From Plotosus lineatus (lineage: Eukaryota; Chordata; Actinopteri; Siluriformes; Plotosidae), in the NCBI GenBank assembly GCA_024760905.1, contig CM045733.1:33937501-34001500 (forward strand): 64,000 nt of DNA, read 5' to 3'. This document shows positions 33,752 to 45,192 of this stretch, piece by piece. A program made the translations under genes and the position numbers. Position 1 is the stretch's first letter. Each line of letters starts with the position of its first letter. The notes beneath the pieces are model-generated. The model worked only from the letters and a program-made list of their open reading frames with translations, was not told the DNA's origin and ran no database searches.

Positions 33752-35534
33752 AAAAGTGCATTAACTAGCCTCTAACAATGCTTTACAAATCATGAACTAT
33801 GTTGCAACATGCTTTTAGTTATCAACTGTTTAGAATCAAAAAACAACGTTATGATTTTACTGAACTGATCACCAAATCCACAGGCGCTTTTACCACTCGT
33901 CACACACTGCCTGTTATCATGGTAGCTTGCATGATAAATTCTGAAATGTCTCTCAACATTATGCCACTTTGCCGTCGCCCTAGTTGTCCCACAATTGAGA
34001 CACATGGGAATCTTTCACAGTGGTAAGAAAATAACTTTTCCCCATCCACTGTGAAAATTATGTTCTTTCTCTTTTCTGCCATTTTCGGGGTAAATCATCC
34101 CCTCACCTTCACTACAGCCACTAGCGTGTTACACATGCTACCATTCTAACTACTCAGAGTAGAGCATTACAAGCAGAAGAAACCCACGAGTTAAAAATAG
34201 GTTTGCGTAAACAACAGTTCTGTTTTTTTGTCCGTCCATCCGTCGGTTCCCCACCCACCCACACACAAAAGTGGGGGAAAAACTCCCACAAAGCAACCGG
34301 TTCACAGGAAGACCAACTAGCTCTAACATAATATGAAACATTTTATTTATTTATTTTTAACATTTCCATTTTCAATTTCACAGCAAGTGCAAGTGTGATT
34401 TTGAAAAATAATAAAATTTGATGCAGCTCACTGGTAAGTGGCACTATGGTGATCTATTTTTAGAACTGGCCCGTGGGCAACTCATGATGTTTCTTGTAGG
34501 TGATCTGGTGCTTGACCACTATGTTGGTGACCCCACTTTACAAATTATAAATGCATTATACTTCAGAAATTCTTTCTTCAGGTCTTCAAGACTTTCAGCA
34601 CACCCTTTAAAAAATTGCCTCTTATTTGTTTCAATTGTTTTTTTTTTTTTACTTCGGTTTATATTTCATTGATCATGTAGGGGAACGTGAAGTAAGTAGT
34701 TATTGAGCAGCATTCAGAGTTCCAGCTCCTAAACTACGTCAGAAATACTTGCTTCTTTTCAGTCATATTGACAAAGTGTTTCTAGCTCCGTGAGCTCAAG
34801 GTGCAAACTCCAAAAAGAACCTGATATTCAGAAAAATATGAAGATGAAATTTCAAGTTAGGGGTCATTTTAGGCTGGGAGTTTTTCAGATTGCAGGTGGG
34901 GAATTCCAAGTCGTATTCTCATCCTGCATTGCAAGATAAACGGGCAGACGAAGAGCAAACAGGTGGATGTAATCTCAGAGCATAAAGTAAAACTTTAGAG
35001 CCGTTTATGGGTCTATAAGATGTTTTCACTCCCTGCAAAGCAGATCATATAACAATAAGAGAAGAGCTTGACTGGAAGAACCGCACTGATCAGCAGTGAA
35101 GGACAGTTATCAAAACAAAGACAGTTTTGTGAGGAACAAATAGGAAATAAAATTGCTGCTCTGGAAATCAAAACAGGGAGGAATGAAGATTTGCATTGTG
35201 ATGAATTAATAAAGTAGATCCCATTCACATGACCTTTGACTACAACGTGTCAGACGTTTGTTCACTACTGTGCAGATATGCCAAAACTTTAAAAACTGTG
35301 GTATATAGTAATAAAAATGTTAGATACCAATTTTTAGACACAGTATATACTACCAAATAGTAATATGCCATCAAATTACATCACAAACACACAAAAAAAA
35401 ATTATCATCAGAGTTTAGTTCACTCTTGAAGCTTCTAGCAAACACAAGGTTCCTCTCAGGTGTGCAATGAATGAATGAGACTTTACGGCATGTTATATTA
35501 TGCCGAAAACGGTAAATAGCAGCATCAAATATAA
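33752..35534. other. Intron 2 stretch, nothing recognised
   Basis: 1.8 kb of AT-rich sequence. Overlapping short frames on both strands around 33790-34082 have no family resemblance. No bounded repeats seen. Confidence 0.5.
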
Positions 35535-35935
35535 ATAAATATGGAGCTCAGCTCTTTATAAATAAGCATTTATAAAAGGCATAACATAATTTGGAACATA
35601 GTTTAGAATAATAGAAGCATTAAATTTCATAAACAATTCCTTCAGTGAAGTAACACTAAAATATTTATTTCTGACTAAATGAAACTCTGTACAATCAATT
35701 AAAATATGCTTAATTGAGAGGGGTGTTAAACATATGTCGCAAGTTGTTACTAATTCCCCATTTAACAACTATCCATGTGTAGTGTAAGTATGGCCAATTC
35801 GCAGTCATGCTAAAACTCCCTCATCTCTCCTGTTATCTCTTTCCCAATATGGATACAAAGACTGCACACTTGGATTGATAAATTTTTGCTTTCTAGAAGA
35901 AGAAACCATATTAAGGGCCCTCTCAGGTGTGCAAA
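35535..35935 (-). pseudogene. I/Nimb-like LINE C-terminal fragment
   Basis: Minus-strand frame 35768-35556 reads NGELVTTCDICLTPLSIKHI then LIDCTEFHLVRNKYFSVTSL. It is preceded in the same direction by a RIGHTYTTHG-like stretch. The order RIGHT..THG - CxxC - L(S/T)xxHILxxC - RxxYF is the zinc-knuckle C-terminus found after the RNase H domain in I-clade LINEs of fish. Short, stop-ridden upstream, 5' truncated. Confidence 0.65.
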
Positions 35936-35989
35936 AGTTGAGAATATTCATGGGTTAATTTCATACACCACTCAGATGACTATGTAATA

Positions 35990-36141
35990 CAGGGATCCCT
36001 CGCTACTTCGCGCTTCAATTAATGCGACTTCAGTGCATTGCGTTTTTTTTTTTTTAAATAAAAATTCATTGAATTAAAAGGAAATTAAGGAAGAATAGGT
36101 AGAAAAGTAAAGGGAAATGTCACAAAAACAAGGCCAATTAT

Positions 36142-36172
<31 letters not shown>

Positions 36173-36673
36173 CAACCCTAAACCAACACCGCACAAAAAA
36201 ACAACCCAAAATCTGCCATCAAAACTGGATACATTGTTGCATCTGTGTAAGAGTCTGCACAGCCACGCTCCCCCGTGTTAAATGTACCGCAGGATAATGT
36301 TTAATCATATTTCATACTTATACGTATTTAAGATCTATCTTTCTATAGATTTTATTCCATTTCTATTTCTACTTGTTCTTCAATTTCATTTCACTTTCGA
36401 CCTTGGACAGCTTTGTTGGTATCTCCAGATGTTTGCAAAAAGAATGTTGGTAAGTTGGAGAGTGTCTGTATTTATATTTTATTTGCATCTTGTTATTTTT
36501 TTCAATGTATAATTGTTATTATAAGCATTTCTAGCATTGGCTATGTATTTATTCATTTTATATAAACATATACATGTACGTATACGTCAGTCGGGGGTGA
36601 TCCTACTTCGTCGATTTTGATGGTCGCGCGGGGATCTCGATCTCAATTAACCGTGGAAAGTGAGGGATCCCTG
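35990..36673. mobile_element. MITE-A, long complete copy
   Basis: CAGGGATCCCTCGCTACTTC at the left and 'aagtgagggatccctg' at the right, with TA at 35988-35989 and 36674-36675. It lies in the opposite orientation to 16776-17393 and has a long poly-A near 36147-36172. Its right-hand TA is shared with the next element. Confidence 0.87.
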
Positions 36674-36675
36674 TA

Positions 36676-37458
36676 CAGTAAAACCTCCGCTGACGAACGC
36701 TTAAGCTCACGAACTTTTCGCCTCAAGAACATTAAATTTGCGAGCATATTGTCTCTGCTGACGAACTAGTTTTCGGCGGACGAATCAAACCACGCGGTCG
36801 AACAGTGCCACGGTGGCGGCCACGAGAAGCTGATGCACGCTCACGGCGTCACAGTTCGTCACCCCCTTTCTTTGAGTGCGGAAGTGGTTTGTGTTTGCTA
36901 GACATTTTGGACCATATTGAGTGTACTTTTGCTATTATGGGACCGAAAAAGACCCCACCACAGGCGGAGATCATTGAAAAACACGAACGAGGTGTGCGTT
37001 TGTGTGACTTCGCGTCCCAGTACCAGTACGCTAAGTCTACCACCATCCTTAAGAACAAGGAAGCTATTAAGGGTGCGTGTGTGGCTAAGGGTGTTTCCAA
37101 ACAGTAGGCGTTTCCAAACACTCCTTCCAAACAGTAAGTCCCTCCCTCCCTCCTCCTCCCACTCCATTCCATCAAGCCATCAACTACCATCACAAAGGTA
37201 AATAAAACGACTTTATTATACAGTATAGTTTATTTCTTTAATTACAATACAAGAGCACATTTATTATACATAAAATAAGGTATATTTTTGTGTAGTTTTA
37301 AGGCTTATTTAGTAGGAAATTATGTTTTATGGGGACCTGGGAACGGATTATTCTCATTTTAATGGTTTCTTATGGGAAATAAATGTTCGGAAGACGAACT
37401 TTTCGCCTTACACACACTTTCTGGGAACCAATTATGTTCGTGAGCAGAGGTATCACTG
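36676..37458 (+). mobile_element. pogo-5 (Tigger-like) element, abutting MITE-A
   Basis: TIR 'cagtaaaacctccgctgacg' and 'cgtgagcagaggtatcactg', flanked by TA (36674-36675, 37459-37460). An ATG at 36940 opens MGPKKTPPQAEIIEKHERGV then RLCDFASQYQYAKSTTILKN, KEAIKGACVAKGVSK. This is the N-terminal helix-turn-helix part of a Tigger/CENP-B-like transposase. The catalytic DDE part is deleted, leaving a 783-bp non-autonomous unit. No space separates it from MITE-A: one TA serves both. Confidence 0.87.
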
Positions 37459-37737
37459 TACTCCTATAGAACCCAGAACATGATTCTTACATTTGTGGTT
37501 GTCTGAAGATTGTAATTGTGTCATTTCTCATCTTGGAGCATCTGATATGTGAAAGGTAGAACAAACAAGGTCAAGTCCAACAGAGGGTAAAAAGTCACAC
37601 AGAGTTTAACCTCAGTTAACCACACGAGAGTTTGTTTTGAATTGCCTGATGTCAAAAACAGACAGAAAATTTCACACTTTTGAATGTCTCTTAAAAAAAA
37701 AAAAGGCTTCTAGTTTTTTTCCCCCCAAAGTGGAAGC
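37459..37737. other. Intron 2 spacer
   Basis: Unremarkable AT-rich sequence between two mobile elements. Confidence 0.5.
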
Positions 37738-37755
37738 AGAAGTAGTTGCATAACT

Positions 37756-37975
37756 GTCTGTCTTCCTTTCGGCTTTTTCCCTTTTACTCGGGAGTCGCCA
37801 CAGCGAATCATCTGATTCGCACGTTTGATTTGGCAGAGGTTTTTACGTCGGATGCCCTTCCTGTCACAACCTTTTGCTCTTTACGAAAGTCAACAATGGT
37901 TCTTTTACATGCCTCTCACCATAGACAGTGAGAGACATAGCCCGCCTTTGATAACCCAGTTAGCTGCACTGGGGG
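37756..37975 (-). mobile_element. SINE-1 copy 3, tail A, 18-bp target duplication
   Basis: Reverse orientation, missing the tRNA head: ends in the body at 'ctgcactggggg'. Perfect duplication 'agaagtagttgcataact' at 37738-37755 and 37976-37993. It also lacks ~50 bp around 'gcaagggacagaaacacgct' through an internal deletion ('cctgtcacaaccttttgctc'). A 5'-truncated SINE with a full duplication shows LINE-type target-primed insertion. Confidence 0.93.
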
Positions 37976-37993
37976 AGAAGTAGTTGCATAACT

Positions 37994-38945
37994 AAAGCTG
38001 AAATTAGAAGGAAACACCCCCCCCCCCCCACACACACACACGGCCAGATTTCATATCATGATCAGGCATGTGATTTGACCATTACCAAAATATCTGAAAA
38101 TCAGCCAGGGGTCTGGGGGGCGAAGTCCGCCCGAAGCTAGGTTTTAAGCATTTCAGAAGGGGAAAATGCTATTTAATGACACTGAAAGAGCTCTAGAAAG
38201 TTTAATTTCTAATCTCCATATACATACCTCAACTTGTGGGTTAATCATGTGGGATTCAAACACTAATCAAAGTGTCACAGTCACAAATCAAATATTCACT
38301 CTTATAGATATGTCCTGCCTCACAACACTATTATCAACAGTCATTGTCTTTAAACACAATCTGGAAACAAATTAAACACATGACATGCTATATATGACAA
38401 GTTTTTGAACTAAATGTTTCTTTGTATTTTAGTGTTTAGCATGGCACTTTCTTGCTTCCTTTTGTGCAACCTGAAATGTCCTTCTGGAGGCTGCCTTAGA
38501 AAGTTTGTTGTCCTTCTGGATGCTGAGGCGTTTTGGTTGAGGCTCAGATTCATAGTTTTACATTTCCAATATTAATGAGCTAATTACACGAGAACACACT
38601 CCCGCTGCTGTTTAGAAACACTGAATAACAATGCCTATTTACACAAGTTAATTACTAAAAACTGTTGAGTTAATGTGGCAATAATTTATTTATTCTAAAC
38701 AGCAGAAAAATAGTTCGGTGACCATAAAGTCAGCTCATTTGATTCAGTTCACGGAACAAACACATGAACGTCCTACGCCTAAAACATGCATGCATTCACA
38801 ATAATTTGAAAAATATAATAAAAAACTAGACAAGAAAATTCTCAAACATACCTCAAAATTAACTACTCAATCGATGACAGGAACTGGTTGTTTCATTGGG
38901 TCTTTTATTTGCACGTAAGTTTCTGGTCTAACGGCAAACAAAGGG
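37994..38945. other. Intron 2 stretch, nothing recognised
   Basis: Contains a poly-C/(CA)n tract at about 38018-38041. The GC-rich patch at about 38105-38145 ('ggggggcgaagtccgcccga') contrasts with its AT-rich surroundings and may be an unrecognised transposon piece. Confidence 0.45.
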
Positions 38946-39149
38946 TTAAGTCCGTACGGTTCTGGAATCTTTGCTTGAACACCAAATGTTCCGGCAATTG
39001 AATGCTACCGTTTCATTTTCCATCCATTCCCACCTAAACTTGTTTTTCACGACTTTGTCTATTTCATTGATTCGAGCGGAATCTTTTCTATCACCGACAT
39101 TCTTTCGATAGCTGAACAGATCGGAAGTGGCGCGAATGTCTACGTTCAT
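38946..39149 (-). pseudogene. Second 'WEW' transposon coding relic
   Basis: Minus-strand 67-codon frame whose core, INEIDKVVKNKFRWEWMENE, matches the relic at 17405-17678 (EIDKDVNKFKWEWLEK). Family not identified. Two independently decayed copies sharing a protein motif but little DNA identity suggest an old repeat with a once-functional protein. Confidence 0.45.
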
Positions 39150-39355
39150 GTTTCAACATCAGCGATTGGCTATTAGAAAGCCATCAGCCTATCAGCAGTA
39201 ACGTTTAAAGAGAGGTCATCTCATGCAAAACTTGGAACGGAATAAAAGCAGAAAAGGTTATTTTGACATATTCGGCGTGGAAAAATCGATTTTTTTAATT
39301 ACTTTTTTAAATGGAAAAACAAAAATAAATAAAAATAAAAAAAATCAGAATTCCG

Positions 39356-39618
39356 TAAAAGTCAGAGAGACTAGATTGAGATGGTTTGGACATGTACAGA
39401 GGAGATATAGTGAGTAATATTGGCAGTCGGATGCTGAGGTTGGAACTACCAGGCAGAAGGCTTAGAGGAAGACCAAAGAAGAGATTTATGGATGTGGTGA
39501 AGGAAGACATGAAGGTCGCTGGAGTCAAAAAAGAAGATGCAGAGGACAAGGTGAGATGGAGGCGGATGATTTGCTGTGGTGACCCCTGAAGGGAGCAGCC
39601 GAAAGAAGAAGAAGAAGA

Positions 39619-39619
<1 letters not shown>
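39356..39619 (+). mobile_element. RTE LINE 3' fragment
   Basis: The last ~265 bp of the RTE at 27.6 kb: VRETRLRWFGHVQRR, then after a one-base shift RMLRLELPGRRLRGRPKKRF, MDVVKEDMKVAGVKKEDAED, RWRRMICCGDP, ending 'agcagccgaaag' + (AAG)n. It is followed by an (AC)n microsatellite (39619-39649). Confidence 0.88.
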
Positions 39620-39649
<30 letters not shown>

Positions 39650-39651
<2 letters not shown>

Positions 39652-39800
39652 GTATTTGACATAAGTGTCCAGGGTGCTTTAAAAATTGGAGTGGGTGGGC
39701 GGTTATTAAAATGTTACCAGCGGAGTGGAATGGTAAGTGCTTATTCCCATTGAGGTGGATAACATGAATAAAAACAGAACAATATAAGAGTTTAACTTTA
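39650..39800. mobile_element. MITE-B left end, truncated
   Basis: Begins 'ccgtatttgacataagtgtc' and continues 'cagggtgctttaaaaattgg', 'aaaatgttaccagcggagtg', closely matching 5294-5430. No right terminus found. Confidence 0.7.
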
Positions 39801-40129
39801 TTTGTGTAATTAAATAAAAATTTTGTGTTTATTGGTAGTAGATGAGAGGAGTGAAATCAGGTGTGAGGTGCTGCAATCAGCCCACGCCGCTCAGCCACGC
39901 CCCTCAGCCAGAGTGGGGAGAAAACAGTTAGAGAACACAGGGAAGCAGAACGTGATGCGAGATAATCCTCTGGCGCAGAGATGAGTGTGTGGCTTGTGTT
40001 TATTGGGAGTAGATGTGAAATCAAAGTCTCCCAAAAACACAGACCATAAAAAGAATATAAAAGAACATGAAGTATAATAAATTGGATAAACAAATCAAAG
40101 GATAAACATGCTACAGCACAGTACATAAA

Positions 40130-40559
40130 ATCTCACACAGACACTCTAAACATTAACTTATGTACTGTACTGGAATAAAAATTTAAAAACACTAATACTA
40201 CTGTGCTTTACAACAGGTCAGATGATTATTCCCCTTCAGGCACCTCAGAAGAAACTGTCGTTTCTTCAGGAGAAAGTCTTATTTCTTCAGAAGAGACATC
40301 CAACGTCATTACCTTTTTCTGGCACTTAGCCAGAGAAAACGCATGGCGTTTGAGTGGCATCATACTTAACTGGTAATTAAAACAAGCTAAAAAAAAATGC
40401 ACATTGACAACTTGTGCGCGAATGAGGAAAAAAGGGGCGTATACATTATCTTAACCAATCAGCAGGAGGGAGAACAGTCATTGACTGAATTTGAATCATG
40501 TGACAGTTACTCGGCAATCGGGCGCGAGTGGAAAACCGTGAATAGTAAAGAGCCTACTG
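40130..40559 (-). mobile_element. pogo-1 element, inverted partner copy
   Basis: The right terminus 'gtgaatagtaaagagcctactg' minus its last two bases sits before TA (40560-40561). Read on the minus strand the element parallels 40781-41150, with the same 'aatcagcaggaggga'-type subterminal block and the same small coding start. The other end is not resolved. Together with the 40781 copy it forms a head-to-head inverted pair 220 bp apart. Confidence 0.75.
40226..40360 (-). pseudogene. 44-codon pogo-1 mini-frame
   Basis: Minus-strand frame from ATG (40358-40360) to TAA: MPLKRHAFSLAKCQKKVMTL, DVSSEEIRLSPEETTVSSEV, PEGE. The basic start MP-KR and acidic Glu/Ser-rich end look like the two ends of a Tigger-type transposase joined by internal deletion. 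The plus-strand partner at about 40992 begins MPRKRRLSARKR and then frameshifts. Probably a relic rather than a functional peptide. Confidence 0.4.
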
Positions 40560-40780
40560 TACTCATTTTAATTGAGGGGAAGGTATATGTCACAAAAACA
40601 TACTCTTTATACACTTGCAAAAATGTTGAACCACACCTTATACTTTGCATTCAAGTATTTCATTTGCAGTGACACAGAACTTGTTACATTGACAAGCATT
40701 ATATTCTGGAAAGAAAATCATCAACTTAGAGAGTGAATTTTAAAATCACATTATCCACCTCAGTTACTTTTCCTGATGTA

Positions 40781-42107
40781 CAGTAGGCCCTTGACTATTC
40801 GCGGTTTTGCACTCACGGTTTGCATATTCGCGGATTGCCGAGCAACTGTCACGTTATTCAACTTCAGCCAATGGCTGTCCTCCTTCTTGCTGATTGGTTG
40901 AGATGATGCAACACCCCTTTTTCCTCATTCGCCCACAAGTCGTCAATGAGCCTTTTTTCAAGTGTGTTTAAATTACCAGTTAAGCTCTATGATGCCACGG
41001 AAACGTCGGCTAAGTGCCAGAAAAAGGTAATGATGTTGGATGTCTCTTCTGAAGAAATAGACTTTCTAATCATCTGAACTGTTGTAAAACACTCCACTAT
41101 TAAAGCCTTTTTCAATTATTATTCAAGTACAGTACCTAAGTTCATAATAATAAGTTCATATAATATTTATCAATAAATATCACAGTAAAAAAATTAAGCT
41201 TTTCTTAATCATTACTACATTTTATTAATACTGTATTAATGAGTAAGACTGTCTATAGAATGTGTTTAAGAAACATATTTTAGTGCATGTAATAGATATA
41301 CAGTACAGACGCTCCCCGACTTACGTTTTTAATTGGTTCCAGACGGCCGAACATAAGTTGAAAGTGAACGCAAGTTGTTACTGTGACGTGTGGCGCTCAC
41401 ACTGAACCATACATCCATAAATACCATTACTGTATCTCATAAAACACCCCTAAATCAATTATTATAAACATAACATTGTAAAATAATATCAAATAATATC
41501 AACGTTCATTTCAAATAAGTCACTAATTTATACAGAGTCACTTTACATGAAGCTTAAAACAGTCAATCAACGCTGACAATATGTGAGGTGCTCAATACCG
41601 AAAATAGTGTACAGTACTTGCTGTGGGTTATACAGACTTCCGGTCTTTCAAGTGCGCAAGGGTGCTGTTGAACTCGTTTAGAACACGGCCTGCACTGATG
41701 TGAATCCCAGCAAAGCGGAGAGTTATTTCTTTTGTGTAAGTAAGTAAGTAAACTTTATTCAAGAGATGCATACAAAGAACAAGTACAAATCCTAATGAAT
41801 ATTAATATAAAAATAAGTATACACTCTTAGGATTCTGCTAAAAGATAATAAATATCTGTAATTGTTCTGTAATTTGTGGATTCTGGTTTTCATTTTACAA
41901 CTCTTTGCTTAACTGAGTATGCATTAGATTGTGCTGATCTGAGCAGATAGTTAATTCATCTCTGTGTATAAGACTTGCACCCATGCTCATAGGCTTACAC
42001 TTCTGACCAACCATATTTGCTTAGGGTTACAAAAGTCCGCAAAATAGTGTAAACACAAAGATCACAGAGATGACGTCTTAACACAAGGGTAACAGGCTAT
42101 ATAACAG

Positions 42108-42154
<47 letters not shown>

Positions 42155-42448
42155 CAGTTTGTAGTTTGTAAACAATGAATGCAGCGTCACTACGTCAGTG
42201 TAATACGTAGGTTTTCTAAACTCAAAATTTTACTTTTTTTTTTTTTTTTTGGAAAAAAAAAACGTAAAATCGAAAAAACGTAAAACGGATGAACCTAAGT
42301 CGGGGAGCGTCTGTATTTTACTTCCGGTTGATCATTCGTGCATGTAATATGATATATGGGGTTTTACTTCCAGGTACAGAACTTGAGGATTATCTTCATT
42401 CGTGAGAAAGGCCGGAACCAAACCCCCCCGAATAACGAGGGCCTACTG
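40781..42448 (+). mobile_element. pogo-1 element (outer of a nested pair)
   Basis: TIR CAGTAGGCCCTTGACTATTC and 'gaataacgagggcctactg', flanked by TA (40779-40780, 42449-42450). Subterminal 'cgcggttttgcactcacggt' is also typical of Tigger ends. A 1008-bp pogo-2 element is inserted at an internal TA; without it the unit is about 658 bp. A relic start codon reads MPRKRRLSARKR at about 40992. Confidence 0.88.
41306..42313. mobile_element. pogo-2 element nested in pogo-1
   Basis: TIR CAGACGCTCCCCGACTTACG and 'cctaagtcggggagcgtctg' with TA at 41304-41305 and 42314-42315. Its interior (41530-41700: 'gtcactttacatgaagctta', 'acttccggtctttcaagtg') matches the relic at 17.7-18.0 kb. The (AAGT)n followed by 'aaactttattcaagagatgc' at about 41736 looks like the 3' tail of an antisense LINE nested in turn (tentative). 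An (AC)n tract is at 42111-42150. Confidence 0.85.
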
Positions 42449-42580
42449 TAGGTTCCTGAAATTGTCAACCAAAAATGACTAAATCTCCGTTTTTATGATG
42501 CCATATAATATCCAATAGGCCCAGAAAGTCATATTTTAAGAGTTTAAAATTTAAGCTTCACAACTGAATTCAATGACATA

Positions 42581-43182
42581 CCGTCATCCCTTGCCACTTC
42601 GCAATTTGAGCATTGCAGTCTTGGTACATCGCGGTATTTTCATAAAGAAATAAAAATAAAAATTCATAAAAAAAAATTCAAAATTCTTGCGAAAACTCAC
42701 ATATAAGCAAGCAGAAGACAAGGACCCAAGGCAGGCTGTGTCCATTGTTTCCAAATGACAGAATGAAGTGCCCCTCCTCCCCAGTTCAGGCAGGAACCGC
42801 CCACTCAACTCAATCTCGCAAGCTGATTGGCTTAGATGCGTGATGCTGTTGCCTCAACCATTCCCGCGGGATTGTTTGTGATTTTGCTGTATAGTGTTTG
42901 TGAACGTGTTGCACCGCAGAGAAGAGCTACAGTATTGTCAGAGGTGAGTACAGTACTTAAAGTATTTATATATAAATTCTATTTAAATATTAATACATTA
43001 CAGTATTTACATATGCATATAACTGTGTAACGTTTAATATACACTTCTTGATATTGCATAGACGCAAAAACATAGAAATGAGAACATGGTAGAAATGGGG
43101 GCGGGGCGTTCCTACTTCGCGGTTTTTCGAATATCGCGGCCAGGTCTGGTCGACATTATCCGCGATATAAAAGGGATGACTG
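42581..43182. mobile_element. pogo-4 element copy a
   Basis: Left end 'ccgtcatcccttgccacttc', right end 'cgatataaaagggatgactg', flanked by TA (42579-42580, 43183-43184). 'Gcgatttgagcatcgcggtc'-like and 'tcgaatatcgcggccaggtc' blocks are shared with a second copy at 52095. 602 bp, no transposase. Confidence 0.85.
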
Positions 43183-43410
43183 TATTGTCTTTTAAAAATG
43201 CCAGTAAAGCTGAAAGTTCATTTGTGACAGGCTATGTTACCAGAGGATGAAAAATCAACCATCTGAGTTAGATTTTTTTAAAAAAAAATTGTTTTTTTTT
43301 TTTTTTTTTTGGGACAAAAAGTTGGTTGATCAACAAACTCTTGTTAACTTTTTTTTTTTTAAGTAGCTTAGTACAGTCGGCTCCCAACGTACGAAGACCC
43401 CTGTGTATGA

Positions 43411-43522
43411 AATAACTCAAAAATCCTTCAAGGGACAACTATAATATTGTTAAATAACACACAAAATAGGTCAGTACCCTATGAAAGTGAAGTCTGCAAT
43501 ACTAAGATAAATCACTTTAACC
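43411..43522 (+). repeat. Long direct repeat, left copy (flanks LINE)
   Basis: 112 bp that recurs in the same orientation at 46409-46511 on the other side of the LINE: 'aataactcaaaaatccttca', 'agggacaactataatattg', ending 'atcactttaacc'. Within it, 43480-43509 is inverted relative to the other copy. Just left of it (43374-43410) is a pogo-like terminus, CAGTCGGCTCCCAACGTACG. Confidence 0.9.
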
Positions 43523-43700
43523 GTCGTCGTCAGCAGCTGTACGTCTCGAGAGACGATGGTGTAGCGCTATGGTAGGCATTTGCGGGAGTGACTGTAAAGG
43601 CTCACCCTAGAGTGACAGTTTCTTAAACATTTACTGCATACAAAAGGACTTTGAGGTGCCATGGGGGCTGCCCTTTCTTTCCTCTTTGCTCTTTTCTCAG

Positions 43701-44294
43701 CTACCTTGTTAATTCTGTTCCTTTCAGCTTTGTTGACCCCCTCGTTGACAGTGGTCTTCCAGAGCTGGCTGTTTCAGCAGTGCCTTCCCAGGTGTTGATG
43801 TCAATGCCAGATAATTTCATTCCCCACTTGCACACGTCCTTGTACCGAAGCTGTGGTCTTCCTGTGTGGCGGGAGCCCGCACTCAGCTCCCCAAATAACA
43901 TGTCTTTAGGCATGCGCCCCTCATCCATTTTCCGTACGTGACCCAACCACCTAAATCGACTTGGCATGCCAGCACGCTGTAGCACCTCAGTGTTGGTTAC
44001 TTTGTCTTGCCATTTTATATGAAGCAGATGCCTGAGACAGCGGAATTGGAGGCTGTTGAGCCGCTTTTCCTGACTAGTGTACGTGGACCAGGCCGCACTG
44101 CCATAAAGGAGTGTGCTGAGTACACAGGCCTGGTAGACACGTAGCTTGATGTTCTCCGTTAGCTGAGTGTTACTCCATACACGCTTGTTCAGTTTGGACA
44201 TCACTGCAGCGGCTTTCCCGATTCTGCAGGAGATCTCTGTGTCAAGAGAGAGAGTGTTGGTGATGGTGGATCCCAGGTAGGTGAAGGAGTCCAC
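43701..44294 (-). pseudogene. LINE C-terminal part (connection domain)
   Basis: 197 codons: MDSFTYLGSTITNTLSLDTE, ISCRIGKAAAVMSKLNKRVW, VYQACVLSTLLYGSAAWSTY, then RFRWLGHVRKMDEGRMPKDM and HTGRPQLRYKDVCKWGM. This is the post-RT region shared by endonuclease-RT LINEs. About 85 bp separate it from the RT block; one frameshift or stop there splits the original single frame. Confidence 0.82.
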
Positions 44295-44380
44295 GACCTC
44301 AAGCTGCGTGTTATTTATGTTGATGTTTGGGACTGTGTTTGTGCCCTGGGCCAGGATGTTCGTCTTCTTCAGGCTGATGG

Positions 44381-45001
44381 TCAGTCCGAATTCATTGAGG
44401 CATGGGACAGGCGATTGACTAGCTCTTGAAGACCAGCCTCAGTGTGGGACATCAATGCAGCATCATCCACGAATAGCATCTCGTGGATGATGACCTGCCT
44501 CACCTTCGTCTTAGCGCGCAGTCGAGCTATGTTAAACAATTTTCCATCTGATCTGGTGTGGATATGGATCCCTTCCTCACTGTCAGAGACGGAATACTGA
44601 AGAAGCATCGAGAAGAATATCCCAAAGAGTGTCGGAGCTAGGACACAGCCTTGCTTCACACCACTGCTCACTGGGAAGGCTTCAGAAGTCCCACCATTGA
44701 AGCAGACTGTGCTGTGCATGTCCTCGTGAAAGGAGGTCATGATTTGGAGTAACCTTTGAGAACATCCAATCTTCTGCAGGAGGCTGAAGAGTCTGCTTCT
44801 GCTGACCAGGTCGAATGCTTTAGTCAGGTCTATGAAGGCAATGTACATTGGTTTCTGCTGCTCCCGACACTTCTTTTGCAGTTGACGAAGTGAGAAGATC
44901 ATATCGACTGTGGATCGGCCTGCCTGCCCTGAAACCACACTGCGATTCTGGGTACACCCGGGAAGCAAGAATCTGAAGACAAGTAAGAACAACACGAGCA
45001 A
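44381..45001 (-). pseudogene. LINE reverse transcriptase catalytic part
   Basis: 206 codons with QAGRSTVDMIFSLRQLQKKC, YIAFIDLTKAFDLVSRSRLF (motif A), VSSGVKQGCVLAPTLFGIFF (motif B), and EMLFVDDAALMSHTEAGLQE (motif C, FVDD). All catalytic aspartates are present. The preceding RT start lies in another frame (45272-44820: GKAPGKDGIPPEVLKSGKPA, YKNKGDRSDCNSSRGISLLG), so a frameshift near 44920-45000 inactivates the copy. Confidence 0.85.
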
Positions 45002-45192
45002 AGACTTTCCCTATGATGCCAAGGAGGGAGATGCCACGGGAGCTGTTACAGTCACTGCGGTCGCCCTTGTTTTTGTAGAGGGTTACAATGTTTGCATTGC
45101 GCATGTCCTGGGGGATGAGTGCTGGCTTGCCACTCTTCAAAACTTCAGGGGGGATGCCATCCTTTCCAGGGGCTTTTCCACAGAATAGACAA

